Source of the DNA: Fibrobacter sp. UWEL
Lineage (GTDB): Bacteria; Fibrobacterota; Fibrobacteria; Fibrobacterales; Fibrobacteraceae
Direction of reading: 5' to 3'
Assembly (NCBI RefSeq): GCF_900142535.1
Contig: NZ_FRBE01000023.1
Coordinates: forward strand, 1-45,676
DNA: 45,676 nucleotides
The notes under the pieces were generated by a model. The model made no database searches. It was given only the letters and a program-made list of their open reading frames with translations, and was not told the origin of the DNA. Each line of letters starts with the position of its first letter. The stretch's first letter is position 1. Positions 24,240 through 32,574 of the stretch are shown piece after piece. A program made the position numbers and the translations under genes.

Positions 24240-25832
24240 ATGAAAAAAACAAACTCTAGAAAGTTTGCCGCTGCTTTTGCTATGGCAGCCGCTTGTTCTT
24301 TTGCCTGGGCCGGTCCCATTTCCACGGTTGCCTGGAACGGCCACGATGGCGCAGTTTCCTTTACTTTTGATGACGGCTATAACCAGCTGGATAAGATTAG
24401 CAGTTACCTCAATTCCAATTCGGATGTGAAGGTGACTTTCTTTATTACCGGTGCCATGGGCGCTGGCGGTGGTGATATGAGCGGCTATGTAAATATGGCC
24501 AAGAACGGTCACGAAATTGGTAACCACTCCAAGAGCCATAAGAACATGACCGAGGGTGTTGACTTGACTTCGGAAACCAGCGGCTGGAAGTCCAGCCTGC
24601 TTTCCAAGGGCGCTCCCGAAGTTTACACTTTTGCAACTCCTTACTGTGCTAGCAATAATAATGTTGCCAACGCCATTAGTAAGGATCATATTGCCAACCG
24701 TAACTGCGCCGGTGCTAAATATTATGGCTGGAGCACCGAACCCGCCTGGATGGATATTAGCTCCAATTGTTATACCCAGGGGGGCTCTAGCACTAGTAAT
24801 GCCAAGAACAACATGGCCTCTGCCAAGAATCAGAAGAGCTGGACGGTTCAGCTGAATCATGGTGTGGGTGTTACCGACACTTACGGCATTGCTGTCAACG
24901 ACATGACTGCCATTATGGACGAGGCCAAAAAGCAGGGCTTGTGGATTGCTCCCTTTGGTGTGGTGGCTGCCTACTATCGCGCTCACTTTGCTATTGACAA
25001 GGCCGAAGCGAGCAATACTTCCGATGGCTTCAAGGTGACTTGGACTTCTCCTCATTCCGCCATGCCCAAGTCCGTTCCCCTTCGCGTGAATATCAAGAAC
25101 ATCTCCGGCAGAACCGTTTCCCAGAAGGGCAAGGTCATCCAGCCTAATTCCGATGGCACTTACACCATCGAATTCATGGCTCTGGAATTGAACGTTACCG
25201 GCGAACCTCCCGAAGTAAAGCCTTTCAAGGGTGCCATTGAAATTCCGGGTACAGTGGAAGGTGAAAATTATGATACCTACGCTTATGAACATGCCAATAG
25301 CGGTAGCGATACCACCGGCTATCGCACGGATGACGCTGGCATCGTGAAGGCAGGCGCAGGTTATGCTGTGGGCTATACCACTACTGGCGACTACTTCGAG
25401 TATACTCTAAACGTAAAGACCGCTGGCAAGTACAAGGTTTCTGTCAATGGCGCTACCGGCAATAATTCCGATGGTACCGTTACCGTTTCCGTGGGATCCC
25501 AGAAGGTGGACGTCGCAGTTGCCGCCAAGGGTGACTGGAATACTTATTCCGAAGTCGAAGGGGACGAAATGGAGCTGGCTGCCGGTAAGCAGACTCTTCG
25601 CCTTACCATCAATAACGACAACCTGAACGTGGACTGGATCAAGTTTACGAGTGCCACCGCTGAACCGAATCCTGGTACCGATGGCATTCAAAAGGCTGTT
25701 CAACTGGATGTGAGTGCTAAAAATCGCAAGCTCTTTGACCTGAACGGCAATCTGATCAAGTCCGGGAACGTTCCTGCTGGTGTTTACATCATGCGGGATG
25801 GCCAGGGCAAGTCCATCCGTATTCGCAAATAA
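24240..25832 (+). CDS. Secreted CE4 polysaccharide deacetylase with CBM6
   Basis: 530 residues. The signal peptide ends near SFAWA. The NodB/CE4 domain follows: SFTFDDGY (catalytic Asp and metal Asp), HEIGNHSKSHKN (metal-binding HxxxH), FATPYC and LNHGVG. A family 6 carbohydrate-binding module occupies about 330-475 (VEGENYDTYAYE ... NVDWIKF). The tail KLFDLNGNLIKSGNVPAGVY followed by a basic end resembles the extracellular sorting domains of Fibrobacter enzymes. Likely removes acetyl groups from xylan or another plant polysaccharide. The paralogue at 26037-27710 follows. Confidence 0.9.
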   Translation: MKKTNSRKFAAAFAMAAACSFAWAGPISTVAWNGHDGAVSFTFDDGYNQLDKISSYLNSNSDVKVTFFITGAMGAGGGDMSGYVNMAKNGHEIGNHSKSHKNMTEGVDLTSETSGWKSSLLSKGAPEVYTFATPYCASNNNVANAISKDHIANRNCAGAKYYGWSTEPAWMDISSNCYTQGGSSTSNAKNNMASAKNQKSWTVQLNHGVGVTDTYGIAVNDMTAIMDEAKKQGLWIAPFGVVAAYYRAHFAIDKAEASNTSDGFKVTWTSPHSAMPKSVPLRVNIKNISGRTVSQKGKVIQPNSDGTYTIEFMALELNVTGEPPEVKPFKGAIEIPGTVEGENYDTYAYEHANSGSDTTGYRTDDAGIVKAGAGYAVGYTTTGDYFEYTLNVKTAGKYKVSVNGATGNNSDGTVTVSVGSQKVDVAVAAKGDWNTYSEVEGDEMELAAGKQTLRLTINNDNLNVDWIKFTSATAEPNPGTDGIQKAVQLDVSAKNRKLFDLNGNLIKSGNVPAGVYIMRDGQGKSIRIRK

Positions 25833-25857
25833 GATCTTCTCTCTCTCTCTATGAAAG

Positions 25858-25887
25858 ACTCTCGGGATGTGCTTCCGAGAGTTTTTT
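25858..25887 (+). terminator. Intrinsic terminator after the first CE4 gene
   Basis: ACTCTCGG...CCGAGAGT followed by six T. A CT-dinucleotide run (TCTCTCTCTCT) lies just before it. Confidence 0.9.
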
Positions 25888-26036
25888 GTACAAATTGGCG
25901 AAATTTGCTCAAAAACGCCAATCGTTGTAATCCCTTACAACACTATATAGGGGTCTATATTCCAAAATGGAATGAAAAAAATCTAATTCTACAATTAAGG
26001 AGACTTATCCTTAGAAAAATGGGATGAGATGTGTTT

Positions 26037-27710
26037 ATGAATAAGAAATTTTTGATCGGTGCAGCCGTGGTTGCTTTGGGCGTATCCGCTGCTTCTTCTC
26101 AGGAAATTGGTACTTGGGCAGGCTTCCGCACTGCTGCTGTCAGCTTCACATTTGACGATGGCGCTCCCAGTCAGGTCTCTGATGCGGCCCCTGTGTTCGA
26201 CAAGTACGGTTACAAGGGTACTTTTAACCTGGTAACAGGCTGGAATCCCAACTGGAGCGGTTTCCAGGGCATGGCCGATACCGGTCACGAAATCGCAAGC
26301 CATAGCGACTCTCATGGTCAGAACATGTCTGGTGAAGAAGCTTCCTCCAAGAAGAACATTGAAGGCAAGATCAAGCAGAAATACGGCGTCGTGACTGTCG
26401 CTTACCCCAACTGCAACGTCCCCAATGCTTCTGCTGTCAAGAGCAACTATGTGGTGGGTCGTATCTGTAACGGTTCCTGGCAGAGTGTTCCCGATGTGAT
26501 GGACAAGAATGGTCCTTCCGACTGGACTAAGGTTCCGTCCCTGATGACTGGTTCTACTGGCATCAACACTACCGACGCCTATAAGAACCAGATGAATTCC
26601 GCTATCCAGAAGGGCGGTTGGGTCGCATTCTTGACTCACGGCTTCGAAGGCAAGAACAACGGTTCCGCAACCTATTCTCCCACAAACCTCGACGCTATGG
26701 AAGGCGCCTTGAAGTGGGCCAAGGAAAATGATTCCAAGGTCTGGGTTGCCCCCATGGGTTTTGTAGGCATGTATATCAAGGAACGTAATGCAGCAAAGAT
26801 TGCAGAAAAGTCTTCTTCTGGATCCAGCATCACGTACACCTTGACTCATAGCATCGCTGACAATATTTCCAAGTACGATTATCCTCTGTCTATCCGCGTA
26901 AAGAGCAGCTGGTCCAAGGTTTCCGCTACTCAGGGTGGCAAGGCCATTGACGCTTCCATCAAGGATGGCTACATCTACTTTGACGCAGTCCCCAATGGTG
27001 GCGATATCGTTCTTTCCTCTGATGGCGCAGCTGTTGGTCCCACTCCTACCAGTTCTTCTTCCAACGGTGGCTCCACTCCCGCTTCTAGCGCTTCTACTTC
27101 TAGCCCCTTCAAGGGTGCTATCGCAGTACCGGGTACTGTTGAAGCAGAAAACTATGACGTGAATGGCTATTCTCATTCTCAGACGGATAATGATGCTACC
27201 GGTTATCGCACTGATGACGCTGGCATCGTGAAGGCTGGTGCAGGTTATGCTGCTGGCTACACCTCTGCAGGCGACTACTATGAATACACCATCGATGTGA
27301 AGACTGCTGGCAAGTACAAGGTCACCGTGAATGGTGCTACCGGTAACGCTGCTGATGGTTCCGTGACTATTGCTGTGGGCTCCAGCACTCTGGATGCCAC
27401 CATCAAGGCAAATGGCGACTGGAATACTTACACCGAAGTTGAAGCTGGCGAAATCACTCTGGCAGCAGGCAAGCAGACTCTGCGTCTCACCATCGGTAAC
27501 GACAACCTGAATGTGGACTGGATCAAGCTGGAAAACGGCGCTGCAGCTCCTGATGGAATCCACAAGGCTATTCGTCTGGATGTAAGTGCTCAAGAACGTC
27601 AGCTGTTCGACATGAACGGTAATCTGGTCAAGTATGAAACTGCTCCTGCAGGTGTTTACATCATGCGCAATGGTCAGGGCAAGTCCATGCAGGTCCGCAT
27701 TCGCAAATAA
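26037..27710 (+). CDS. Secreted CE4 polysaccharide deacetylase with CBM6, second copy
   Basis: 557 residues from the ATG at 26037. Signal peptide, then the CE4 domain: VSFTFDDGAP, HEIASHSDSHGQ, VAYPNCN and FLTHGFEG. A Ser/Thr-rich linker (GPTPTSSSSNGGSTPASSAS) leads to a CBM6 that is nearly the same as that of the upstream gene (TGYRTDDAGIVKAGAGYAAG), and to the same type of C-terminal tail (RQLFDMNGNLVKYE). The catalytic domains differ much more than the CBMs, so the two enzymes probably differ in substrate while sharing the binding module. It ends in a terminator that abuts the next gene. Confidence 0.9.
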   Translation: MNKKFLIGAAVVALGVSAASSQEIGTWAGFRTAAVSFTFDDGAPSQVSDAAPVFDKYGYKGTFNLVTGWNPNWSGFQGMADTGHEIASHSDSHGQNMSGEEASSKKNIEGKIKQKYGVVTVAYPNCNVPNASAVKSNYVVGRICNGSWQSVPDVMDKNGPSDWTKVPSLMTGSTGINTTDAYKNQMNSAIQKGGWVAFLTHGFEGKNNGSATYSPTNLDAMEGALKWAKENDSKVWVAPMGFVGMYIKERNAAKIAEKSSSGSSITYTLTHSIADNISKYDYPLSIRVKSSWSKVSATQGGKAIDASIKDGYIYFDAVPNGGDIVLSSDGAAVGPTPTSSSSNGGSTPASSASTSSPFKGAIAVPGTVEAENYDVNGYSHSQTDNDATGYRTDDAGIVKAGAGYAAGYTSAGDYYEYTIDVKTAGKYKVTVNGATGNAADGSVTIAVGSSTLDATIKANGDWNTYTEVEAGEITLAAGKQTLRLTIGNDNLNVDWIKLENGAAAPDGIHKAIRLDVSAQERQLFDMNGNLVKYETAPAGVYIMRNGQGKSMQVRIRK

Positions 27711-27738
27711 ATCTCTCTCTACATCCTCCTATGTACCA

Positions 27739-27769
27739 GCTCCCAGGACAATGCCTCGGGAGCATTTTT
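27739..27769 (+). terminator. Intrinsic terminator after the second CE4 gene
   Basis: GCTCCC (27739-27744) pairs with GGGAGC (27758-27763), followed by ATTTTTC. The tail is adjacent to the -10-like TATCTT (27771-27776) of the next gene. Confidence 0.85.
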
Positions 27770-27784
27770 CTATCTTTACGCACA

Positions 27785-28120
27785 ATGGGATGCATTTCAA
27801 AAACTCGTGTAGTGTTTTTCCTGCTGGTCTTTGCCGCGGGCTCTTTTGCCCAGCTCATGTCTGCCAAGAAGACTGTGTCTGATTCAGTCAAGCTTCAGGA
27901 GGATAAGCCTCTGGTTCTTGCAGCGGATTCGCTCCCTGCCAATATCCAGGCGCTGGACGACTCCATCAGTACTGTTAATGCGGCGCCTACTCTGGAAGAA
28001 ACCGCCAAAAGTGCCGTAATCAATAAGGGTATTGAGTTCGTGAGTCAGACTCTGAAGAATTCCCTCTCGCCTAACTCCGCCGAGGCAGACGCCGCCGAAA
28101 AAGCCCTGGAATACAAATAG
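27785..28120 (+). CDS. Small exported protein, AQLM type, copy 1
   Basis: 111 residues with a signal peptide ending in AAGSFA and mature start QLMSAKK. It is related to the protein at 28234-28680, whose mature start is QLMPAKS, so the two are tandem paralogues. The mature part is Ala/Ser/Asp/Leu-rich and helical with no recognised domain. I chose the ATG at 27785 because the upstream in-frame residues are not signal-like and TATCTT ends eight bases before it; no ribosome binding site is present. Confidence 0.75.
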   Translation: MGCISKTRVVFFLLVFAAGSFAQLMSAKKTVSDSVKLQEDKPLVLAADSLPANIQALDDSISTVNAAPTLEETAKSAVINKGIEFVSQTLKNSLSPNSAEADAAEKALEYK

Positions 28121-28178
28121 TTTCGCATTTTTCTTGCAGGACTTGTTATCAAAAAATCATTTTTTGTATTTTACGCTG

Positions 28179-28203
28179 AAGGTGTGATTTTACACCTTTT
28201 TTG
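28179..28203 (+). terminator. Intrinsic terminator
   Basis: AAGGTGT-GATTTT-ACACCTTTTTTG after the first AQLM-type gene. Confidence 0.8.
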
Positions 28204-28233
28204 AGGGTTAAATATCTATAGGGAGGTTTGGCT

Positions 28234-28680
28234 ATGAAAAAGATCTTGATGATGTTGTTAGGGGTGGCAAGCTTTTGCTGTGCCCAGCTGATGCCGGCAA
28301 AGTCAGCGTCAAAGCCCATGACGTCAGAAGACTCCTTGAAGGCTCTTAAAATTCATGCTCCTGTAGATTATAGTATTCCTGTAGATCCGTCTGTGACAGA
28401 CGCGGATACACCGCGAAATGCCGATGGAAATCAGTACTACAGGCGTCCCCGTGCGAAGAAATCCAGTAGCGCTGCTGTAACCGCATTGAAAGTGGCTGCA
28501 ACCTGGACGGGCTTTATAGCAGGAAACATTGCCACAGGGGCAATTACGGAGTCGCAGGGTCATGTGTCTGATGCTATGTATCGCTTTACCGAATTCCTGG
28601 TGGATGGTGTGGTGGATGCGGTAACGGGCGAAAGTTCTTTGGAAACTCCTGCGGAAGTTTCTGCGGCGGAGCAGAAATAA
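28234..28680 (+). CDS. Small exported protein, AQLM type, copy 2
   Basis: 148 residues from ATG 28234, with GGGAGG upstream. The signal peptide ends near SFCCA with mature start QLMPAKS, like the neighbour at 27785-28120. After an acidic stretch come a basic patch (RRPRAKKSS) and helical segments (VTALKVAATWTGFIAGNIAT). No family recognised. It ends in a terminator shared with folD. Confidence 0.75.
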   Translation: MKKILMMLLGVASFCCAQLMPAKSASKPMTSEDSLKALKIHAPVDYSIPVDPSVTDADTPRNADGNQYYRRPRAKKSSSAAVTALKVAATWTGFIAGNIATGAITESQGHVSDAMYRFTEFLVDGVVDAVTGESSLETPAEVSAAEQK

Positions 28681-28707
28681 GGGTGAACGAGTTCTCTCTT
28701 GAAAATG

Positions 28708-28741
28708 AAAAAACTCGACGCTTTAGGCGCCGAGTTTTTTT
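28708..28741. terminator. Bidirectional terminator between the exported protein and folD
   Basis: AAAACTCG...CGAGTTTT with an internal GC stem and A/T flanks. Confidence 0.9.
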
Positions 28742-28761
28742 ATAGCTGATGCTAATCGGTA

Positions 28762-29604
28762 TTAACCGAGGATGTAAGCTTCACCAGATTCAACGCTCTG
28801 GTAGATCAGGGTGTTGATGGTCATGGGGCCAACGCCGCCCGGAACCGGGGTGTATGCGCTGGAAACTTCTTCCATGCCCTTTTCGCAGTCGCCGACGCCA
28901 CCCGGATGGTAACCGGCGTCAACCACGACGGCGCCTTGCTTGATCCATTCCTTCTTGATGAATTCCGGCTTGCCGACAGCGCCAACGACGATGTCTGCCT
29001 GCTTCACCAGTTCGGGAACGTTAGGAGTCTTGGAGTGGCAAATGGTAACGGTGCAGTTGGCGTTCAACAGCATCATAGCCATGGGCTTGCCGAGAATTGC
29101 GGAGCGACCCACAACCACAGCGTGCTTGCCGGAAAGTTCCACATTGTAAGCCTTCAGGAGGCGCATGATGCCCTGGGGGGTAGCGCAGCCATAGGCCTTT
29201 TCGCCCATGGACATACGGCCAAAGCCCAGGCAGGTCACGCCATCCACGTCCTTACGGGCGTCGATAGCTTCGAAAGCGGCGCGTTCGTCGATCTGACGGG
29301 GAACCGGGTGCTGCAGCAGAATGCCGTGCACGTCGGGATTGTTGTTCAATTCCTGGATCTTGGCCAACAGCTGTTCGGTAGTGGTGTCCTGGGGCATGAT
29401 CACCTTGATGCTGTCCATGCCAACGCGAGCGCAGGCGTTGCCCTTCATCTTCACGTAGGTTGCAGATGCGGGATCGTCGCCAACGAGGATGGTGGCGAGA
29501 ATGGGGGTCTTGCCGGTCTTTTCCTTAAGCTTAGCGACGCGTGCGCTGAGTTCTTCTTCGGTGGTCTTGGCAAGTGCCTTGCCGTCCAAAACGAGAGCTG
29601 CCAT
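28762..29604 (-). CDS. folD: Bifunctional methylenetetrahydrofolate dehydrogenase/cyclohydrolase FolD
   Basis: 280 residues, typical for FolD. YVKMK (lysine and tyrosine of the active site), [32 protein letters not shown] and [11 protein letters not shown] are present. The enzyme interconverts methylene-, methenyl- and formyl-tetrahydrofolate. The only unusual point is the L in GILLQHPVP, where Q-L-P-L is common in other bacteria. It is monocistronic here. Confidence 0.97.
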   Translation of the reverse strand: MAALVLDGKALAKTTEEELSARVAKLKEKTGKTPILATILVGDDPASATYVKMKGNACARVGMDSIKVIMPQDTTTEQLLAKIQELNNNPDVHGILLQHPVPRQIDERAAFEAIDARKDVDGVTCLGFGRMSMGEKAYGCATPQGIMRLLKAYNVELSGKHAVVVGRSAILGKPMAMMLLNANCTVTICHSKTPNVPELVKQADIVVGAVGKPEFIKKEWIKQGAVVVDAGYHPGGVGDCEKGMEEVSSAYTPVPGGVGPMTINTLIYQSVESGEAYILG

Positions 29605-29706
29605 ATTGGTCTCCAGGTTGATTTTTATAGCCCAAATTTACAAATAAGGCCTGCGGTTTTAAATGGTGTATTGAAAATAAAAGAATGGGCGCTTGTATGG
29701 CGGGCA

Positions 29707-29736
29707 TAAAAAAATCCGCCCTTTTACAAAAGGCGG
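29707..29736 (-). terminator. Intrinsic terminator of the 72-aa gene
   Basis: On the minus strand CCGCCTTTT...AAAGGGCGG followed by ATTTTTTT. Confidence 0.9.
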
Positions 29737-29795
29737 CTTCTTTTCAAAAGTTGAATAGTATTGCGGGCGAACCCGCGGCTGCTTGGCCAAAGGAA

Positions 29796-30014
29796 TTAGA
29801 AGATTTCCTTGATAGCCGGGGCGATGCTGCAAATCAGAACCCAGGGGTAGGAAAGGCTTCCCTTGAGCCAACCGGTCTTGGGGGCGGCCTTTACGATTAC
29901 GTCGTTGTCACCCTTGATGGACTGGCTGAGGCTTGCCTTCAGGCTGTTCAGATCGCTATCGAACTTTTCCTTGTTGGCGGTCGCTTCTGCAACGATGTTC
30001 ATGAAGTGGTTCAT
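29796..30014 (-). CDS. Small protein, 72 aa, with hydrophobic C-terminus
   Basis: The first 50 residues are helical, polar and Ala/Lys/Ser-rich (MNHFMNIVAEATANKEKFDS), followed by KTGWLKGSLSYPWVLICSIA, a hydrophobic segment that could sit in the membrane. I do not recognise it. The ATG at 30014 has AGGGAG upstream; the longer frame from 30074 lacks one. A strong terminator follows. It is too long and too polar for a type I toxin peptide. Confidence 0.65.
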   Translation of the reverse strand: MNHFMNIVAEATANKEKFDSDLNSLKASLSQSIKGDNDVIVKAAPKTGWLKGSLSYPWVLICSIAPAIKEIF

Positions 30015-30322
30015 TGTTTTTCTCCCTTTTCTCTTTCTTGAGCCCAAAGTTAATAACTTTTGTTTACAAATCAAAGGGCAATTTGGCTATTTCTTACAAA
30101 AACCTTATTTTCTGCGAAAATGGATAAAATTGCCGTTTTTTGAAGAAAATCGGCGATTTTTGTTGCGTGAACTTGTTTTTGTGGCGTTTTTTCGCTATTT
30201 TGAGGGGGTAAAATGGGCCTTTGGAGCACTAAAAAGTGTTCTCTATCCGTTCCTTTTGACTTGAAAAACCTATTTTAGGGGCAAAAAATTGACCCCGAAG
30301 GATGAAAAAGAAGGTTATTAAT
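30015..30322. other. AT-rich intergenic region
   Basis: Divergent starts flank this stretch. It is T- and A-rich with T runs; apart from possible promoter elements (TTGACT at about 30257) and AAGAAGG before 30323, nothing definite is seen. Confidence 0.4.
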
Positions 30323-31261
30323 ATGACAGTCAAGCAGTTAGCGTTGTTTTCCACCGTCGCATTGTGCGGCTCCCTGGTCGCTTGCAGCGGCTCTCCCAAG
30401 CCGGCAGTAGAACCTGCCGCTGCTCCCGCAGCACCTGCCGCTCCCGCCCGCGTGGTGGCCGATATGAACGATCCGGTGAACCGTTACAGCTACGCGCTGG
30501 GCATGGACCTGGGTAAGGCCGTATCTAATATCAATGTCCCGCTGAACATGAAACTGGTGATGGATGCCATTAGCGATCAAGTGGATTCCACCCGCCCGGC
30601 TCTCCTGACCGATTCCGTAGCGGAAGTTGCTCTGCAGGAACTTCTCCTGAAGATGCAGGCCAAGAAGGATGCGGATGCAAAGGCCGCCGCCCAGAAGACT
30701 CTGGATGAACAGGCTCAGTTCCTGGCTAAGAACATTATGGATACCACTGTGAAGGTGACTCCCAAGGGTGTGCAGTACAAGATCCTGAAGGATGCCGAAG
30801 GTATTTCTCCCAAGGCAGAAGACAAGGTGCTGGTACATTACGTTGGTGCCTTGCTGGACGGTACCGAATTTGATAATAGCGTCAAGCGCGGCGAACCGCT
30901 GGAATTCCCTGTAGGCGCTGTCATCGAAGGATGGCAGGACCTGCTTCAGGTCATGAAGGAAGGCCAGAAGGTTAAAGCCTGGATCCCCAGCGCTCTCGCT
31001 TACGGTGAAGAAGGCGTGTCCTCCATTATTCCTGGCAACTCCATGCTGGTTTTTGAAGTGGAACTGCTGAAGGTAAATGTGACCAATCCGGAACCTGCTC
31101 CTGCTGCCGAAGCGAAGCCTGCCGAAGTGCCCGCCGAAAAGCCTGCTGAAGGTGCTGCCGCAGCTCCTGCAACTGAACCCGCTCCCGCAGCCCAGCCCGC
31201 AAAGGCCGAAGCAAAGAAAACCGAGGCAAAGCCCTCAAAGTCCGACAGCAAAAAGAAGTGA
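30323..31261 (+). CDS. FKBP-type peptidyl-prolyl isomerase lipoprotein
   Basis: 312 residues from ATG 30323, preceded by AAGAAGG. The signal peptide has lipobox LVAC (Cys 21), an Ala/Pro linker, an FKBP_N-type helical domain (about 55-155) and an FKBP domain (VLVHYVGALLDGTEFDNS ... LAYGEEG...MLVFEVELLKV). It catalyses proline isomerisation and assists folding of exported proteins. The C-terminal 60 residues are Ala/Pro/Lys/Glu-rich and low-complexity. A terminator follows. Confidence 0.92.
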   Translation: MTVKQLALFSTVALCGSLVACSGSPKPAVEPAAAPAAPAAPARVVADMNDPVNRYSYALGMDLGKAVSNINVPLNMKLVMDAISDQVDSTRPALLTDSVAEVALQELLLKMQAKKDADAKAAAQKTLDEQAQFLAKNIMDTTVKVTPKGVQYKILKDAEGISPKAEDKVLVHYVGALLDGTEFDNSVKRGEPLEFPVGAVIEGWQDLLQVMKEGQKVKAWIPSALAYGEEGVSSIIPGNSMLVFEVELLKVNVTNPEPAPAAEAKPAEVPAEKPAEGAAAAPATEPAPAAQPAKAEAKKTEAKPSKSDSKKK

Positions 31262-31286
31262 TTTAAGCTACGGCAAAATGCATTGT

Positions 31287-31317
31287 AAGGTGCTGCCCAT
31301 GAGGGTGGCGCCTTTTT
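31287..31317 (+). terminator. Intrinsic terminator after the FKBP gene
   Basis: AAGGTGCTGCCC...GGTGGCGCCTTTTTAG: a long imperfect hairpin with a T tail. Confidence 0.8.
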
Positions 31318-31354
31318 AGTTTATATTTAATTTCGTCAATAAAGAGGGTATGGA

Positions 31355-32194
31355 ATGAGAAAGAATTTTTTTAAAATTGCCGCTGTTGGCGCATTTGTTT
31401 TTGCTGGTGTTCTTGCAGGTTGCGATTCTGGTTCGCCAAGTTCTGCGACGAATGAACCTTCCAGTTCTTCTGTGGCCGACGTAAAAACGATATATGTCAC
31501 CGACACCATTTACCAGATTAAGACGGGAAGTGGCGATATTCAGGAATGGAATTCAAAGCGCTGTAATATTAAAGAGGATGGCGCCTTTACTTGTGGGGGA
31601 GAATGCTCTAATCGTGACTCCTATGCAGTAAGGATATGCTTTGATCCCGATACAGAACAGCAAATCGAATGTAGTGAACTGGTTTATATCAGGGATACGG
31701 TTTACGTAGAATTGAACTACGGTGATCATCCTTTGACGGATTATATTCCCTATGCGAAAGTCCCTGAATTCGATGGTGATTCTGTGAAAAAGCATTTTGC
31801 AGAATTTTCAAGAGCGGGCTGTGGTGTTTCCCAGAAATTTTCTTCAAACTATAGCCTAGAGGCGATTGGCCTTCCGGAAAAAAACATTTGGTACGAGGTT
31901 TGGGATTTTAGTGATCGTTATTATTCTGGAATCCGCAGTAATGATGGCAGCTGTTTGTTCTCTGCGCTTCTGACGGAAGTCGTTACTGTAACCAATCCAA
32001 TTGTATGTGAGTCGAGTTTACCTGAATCCTTGATGAGAAAAACCTATAAACTGGTGGATACTTCCGCTGGGTTTCTTACCGCCGATACCACCATCCAGTG
32101 GAAGTTGGTTTACAAGGACCAGTACGGCCGTGGCGATACCTTGGATATGACCACCCATCTTACAATTCCCGAATATGGGGGTCCCCATTTGTAA
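31355..32194 (+). CDS. Lipoprotein, unknown function
   Basis: 279 residues. Lipobox LAGC (about Cys 23) is followed by a Ser/Pro/Thr-rich linker (SGSPSSATNEPSSSSVADVK). The mature region contains several Cys and Trp residues (CNIKEDGAFTCGGEC, YEVWDFSDRYYSG) and a VTDTIY-like strand. It has no FISUMP domain but shares the serine-linker style with the big lipoproteins downstream. It is followed by the half-site array at 32255-32481. Confidence 0.75.
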   Translation: MRKNFFKIAAVGAFVFAGVLAGCDSGSPSSATNEPSSSSVADVKTIYVTDTIYQIKTGSGDIQEWNSKRCNIKEDGAFTCGGECSNRDSYAVRICFDPDTEQQIECSELVYIRDTVYVELNYGDHPLTDYIPYAKVPEFDGDSVKKHFAEFSRAGCGVSQKFSSNYSLEAIGLPEKNIWYEVWDFSDRYYSGIRSNDGSCLFSALLTEVVTVTNPIVCESSLPESLMRKTYKLVDTSAGFLTADTTIQWKLVYKDQYGRGDTLDMTTHLTIPEYGGPHL

Positions 32195-32574
32195 TCGAAT
32201 TTTTTGGAGGCGGATGGTCGTGTGCTGCGGCTCGTTGCTACAACATGAAGAGATTACGGTTTAAATAGTCTGAATGCTTGTTTTAGACCGTAGTGGCTTG
32301 CCAACTTAACTTTCAACTACGGTAGAAATTGGAAAAATTCCGCAATTCAACCGTAAAAAACACCGCTATCGTTATGGCTTGGGTGCTTTTTTCCTCTGGA
32401 AACGGCTGGATTACAGCGTAAAACGGGGGAAAAGCGGAATTACTACGGTCGATAATTGAGAAAGTACTGGTTTGGACCGTAGCTCCTTAAAAAGTCTCCT
32501 GTCACTACTTTCTGACCCCGATTTTCTATTCCCTATCCCCTATCTCCTATCCCCTTTTTCCTATCTTTCCCTAC
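32195..32574. other. Intergenic region with half-site array, upstream of argA
   Basis: No gene. It contains the array at 32255-32481 and then a C/T-rich tract (CCCTATCCCCTATCTCCTAT at about 32531-32550) running into TATCTTTCCCTAC and the argA ATG. Confidence 0.7.
32255..32481. repeat. Regular alternating TACGGT/ACCGTA array
   Basis: TACGGT occurs at 32255, 32318 and 32444; its reverse complement ACCGTA occurs at 32287, 32350 and 32476. Each pair spans exactly 38 bases, and consecutive half-sites are 32 or 31 bases apart. One 63-base slot between 32350 and 32444 is degenerate. Regular spacing of about three helical turns suggests a multi-site operator; the pairs can also form stems. Confidence 0.75.

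Noticed and set aside
24216-27593. Minus-strand frames opposite both deacetylase genes
   Set aside because: Shadows of codon-biased secreted-enzyme genes; repeated because the CBM6 sequences are repeated.
32255-32481. CRISPR array interpretation of the TACGGT/ACCGTA repeats
   Set aside because: The conserved unit is only six bases and alternates in orientation; there are no direct repeats of 24-40 bases and no cas genes.
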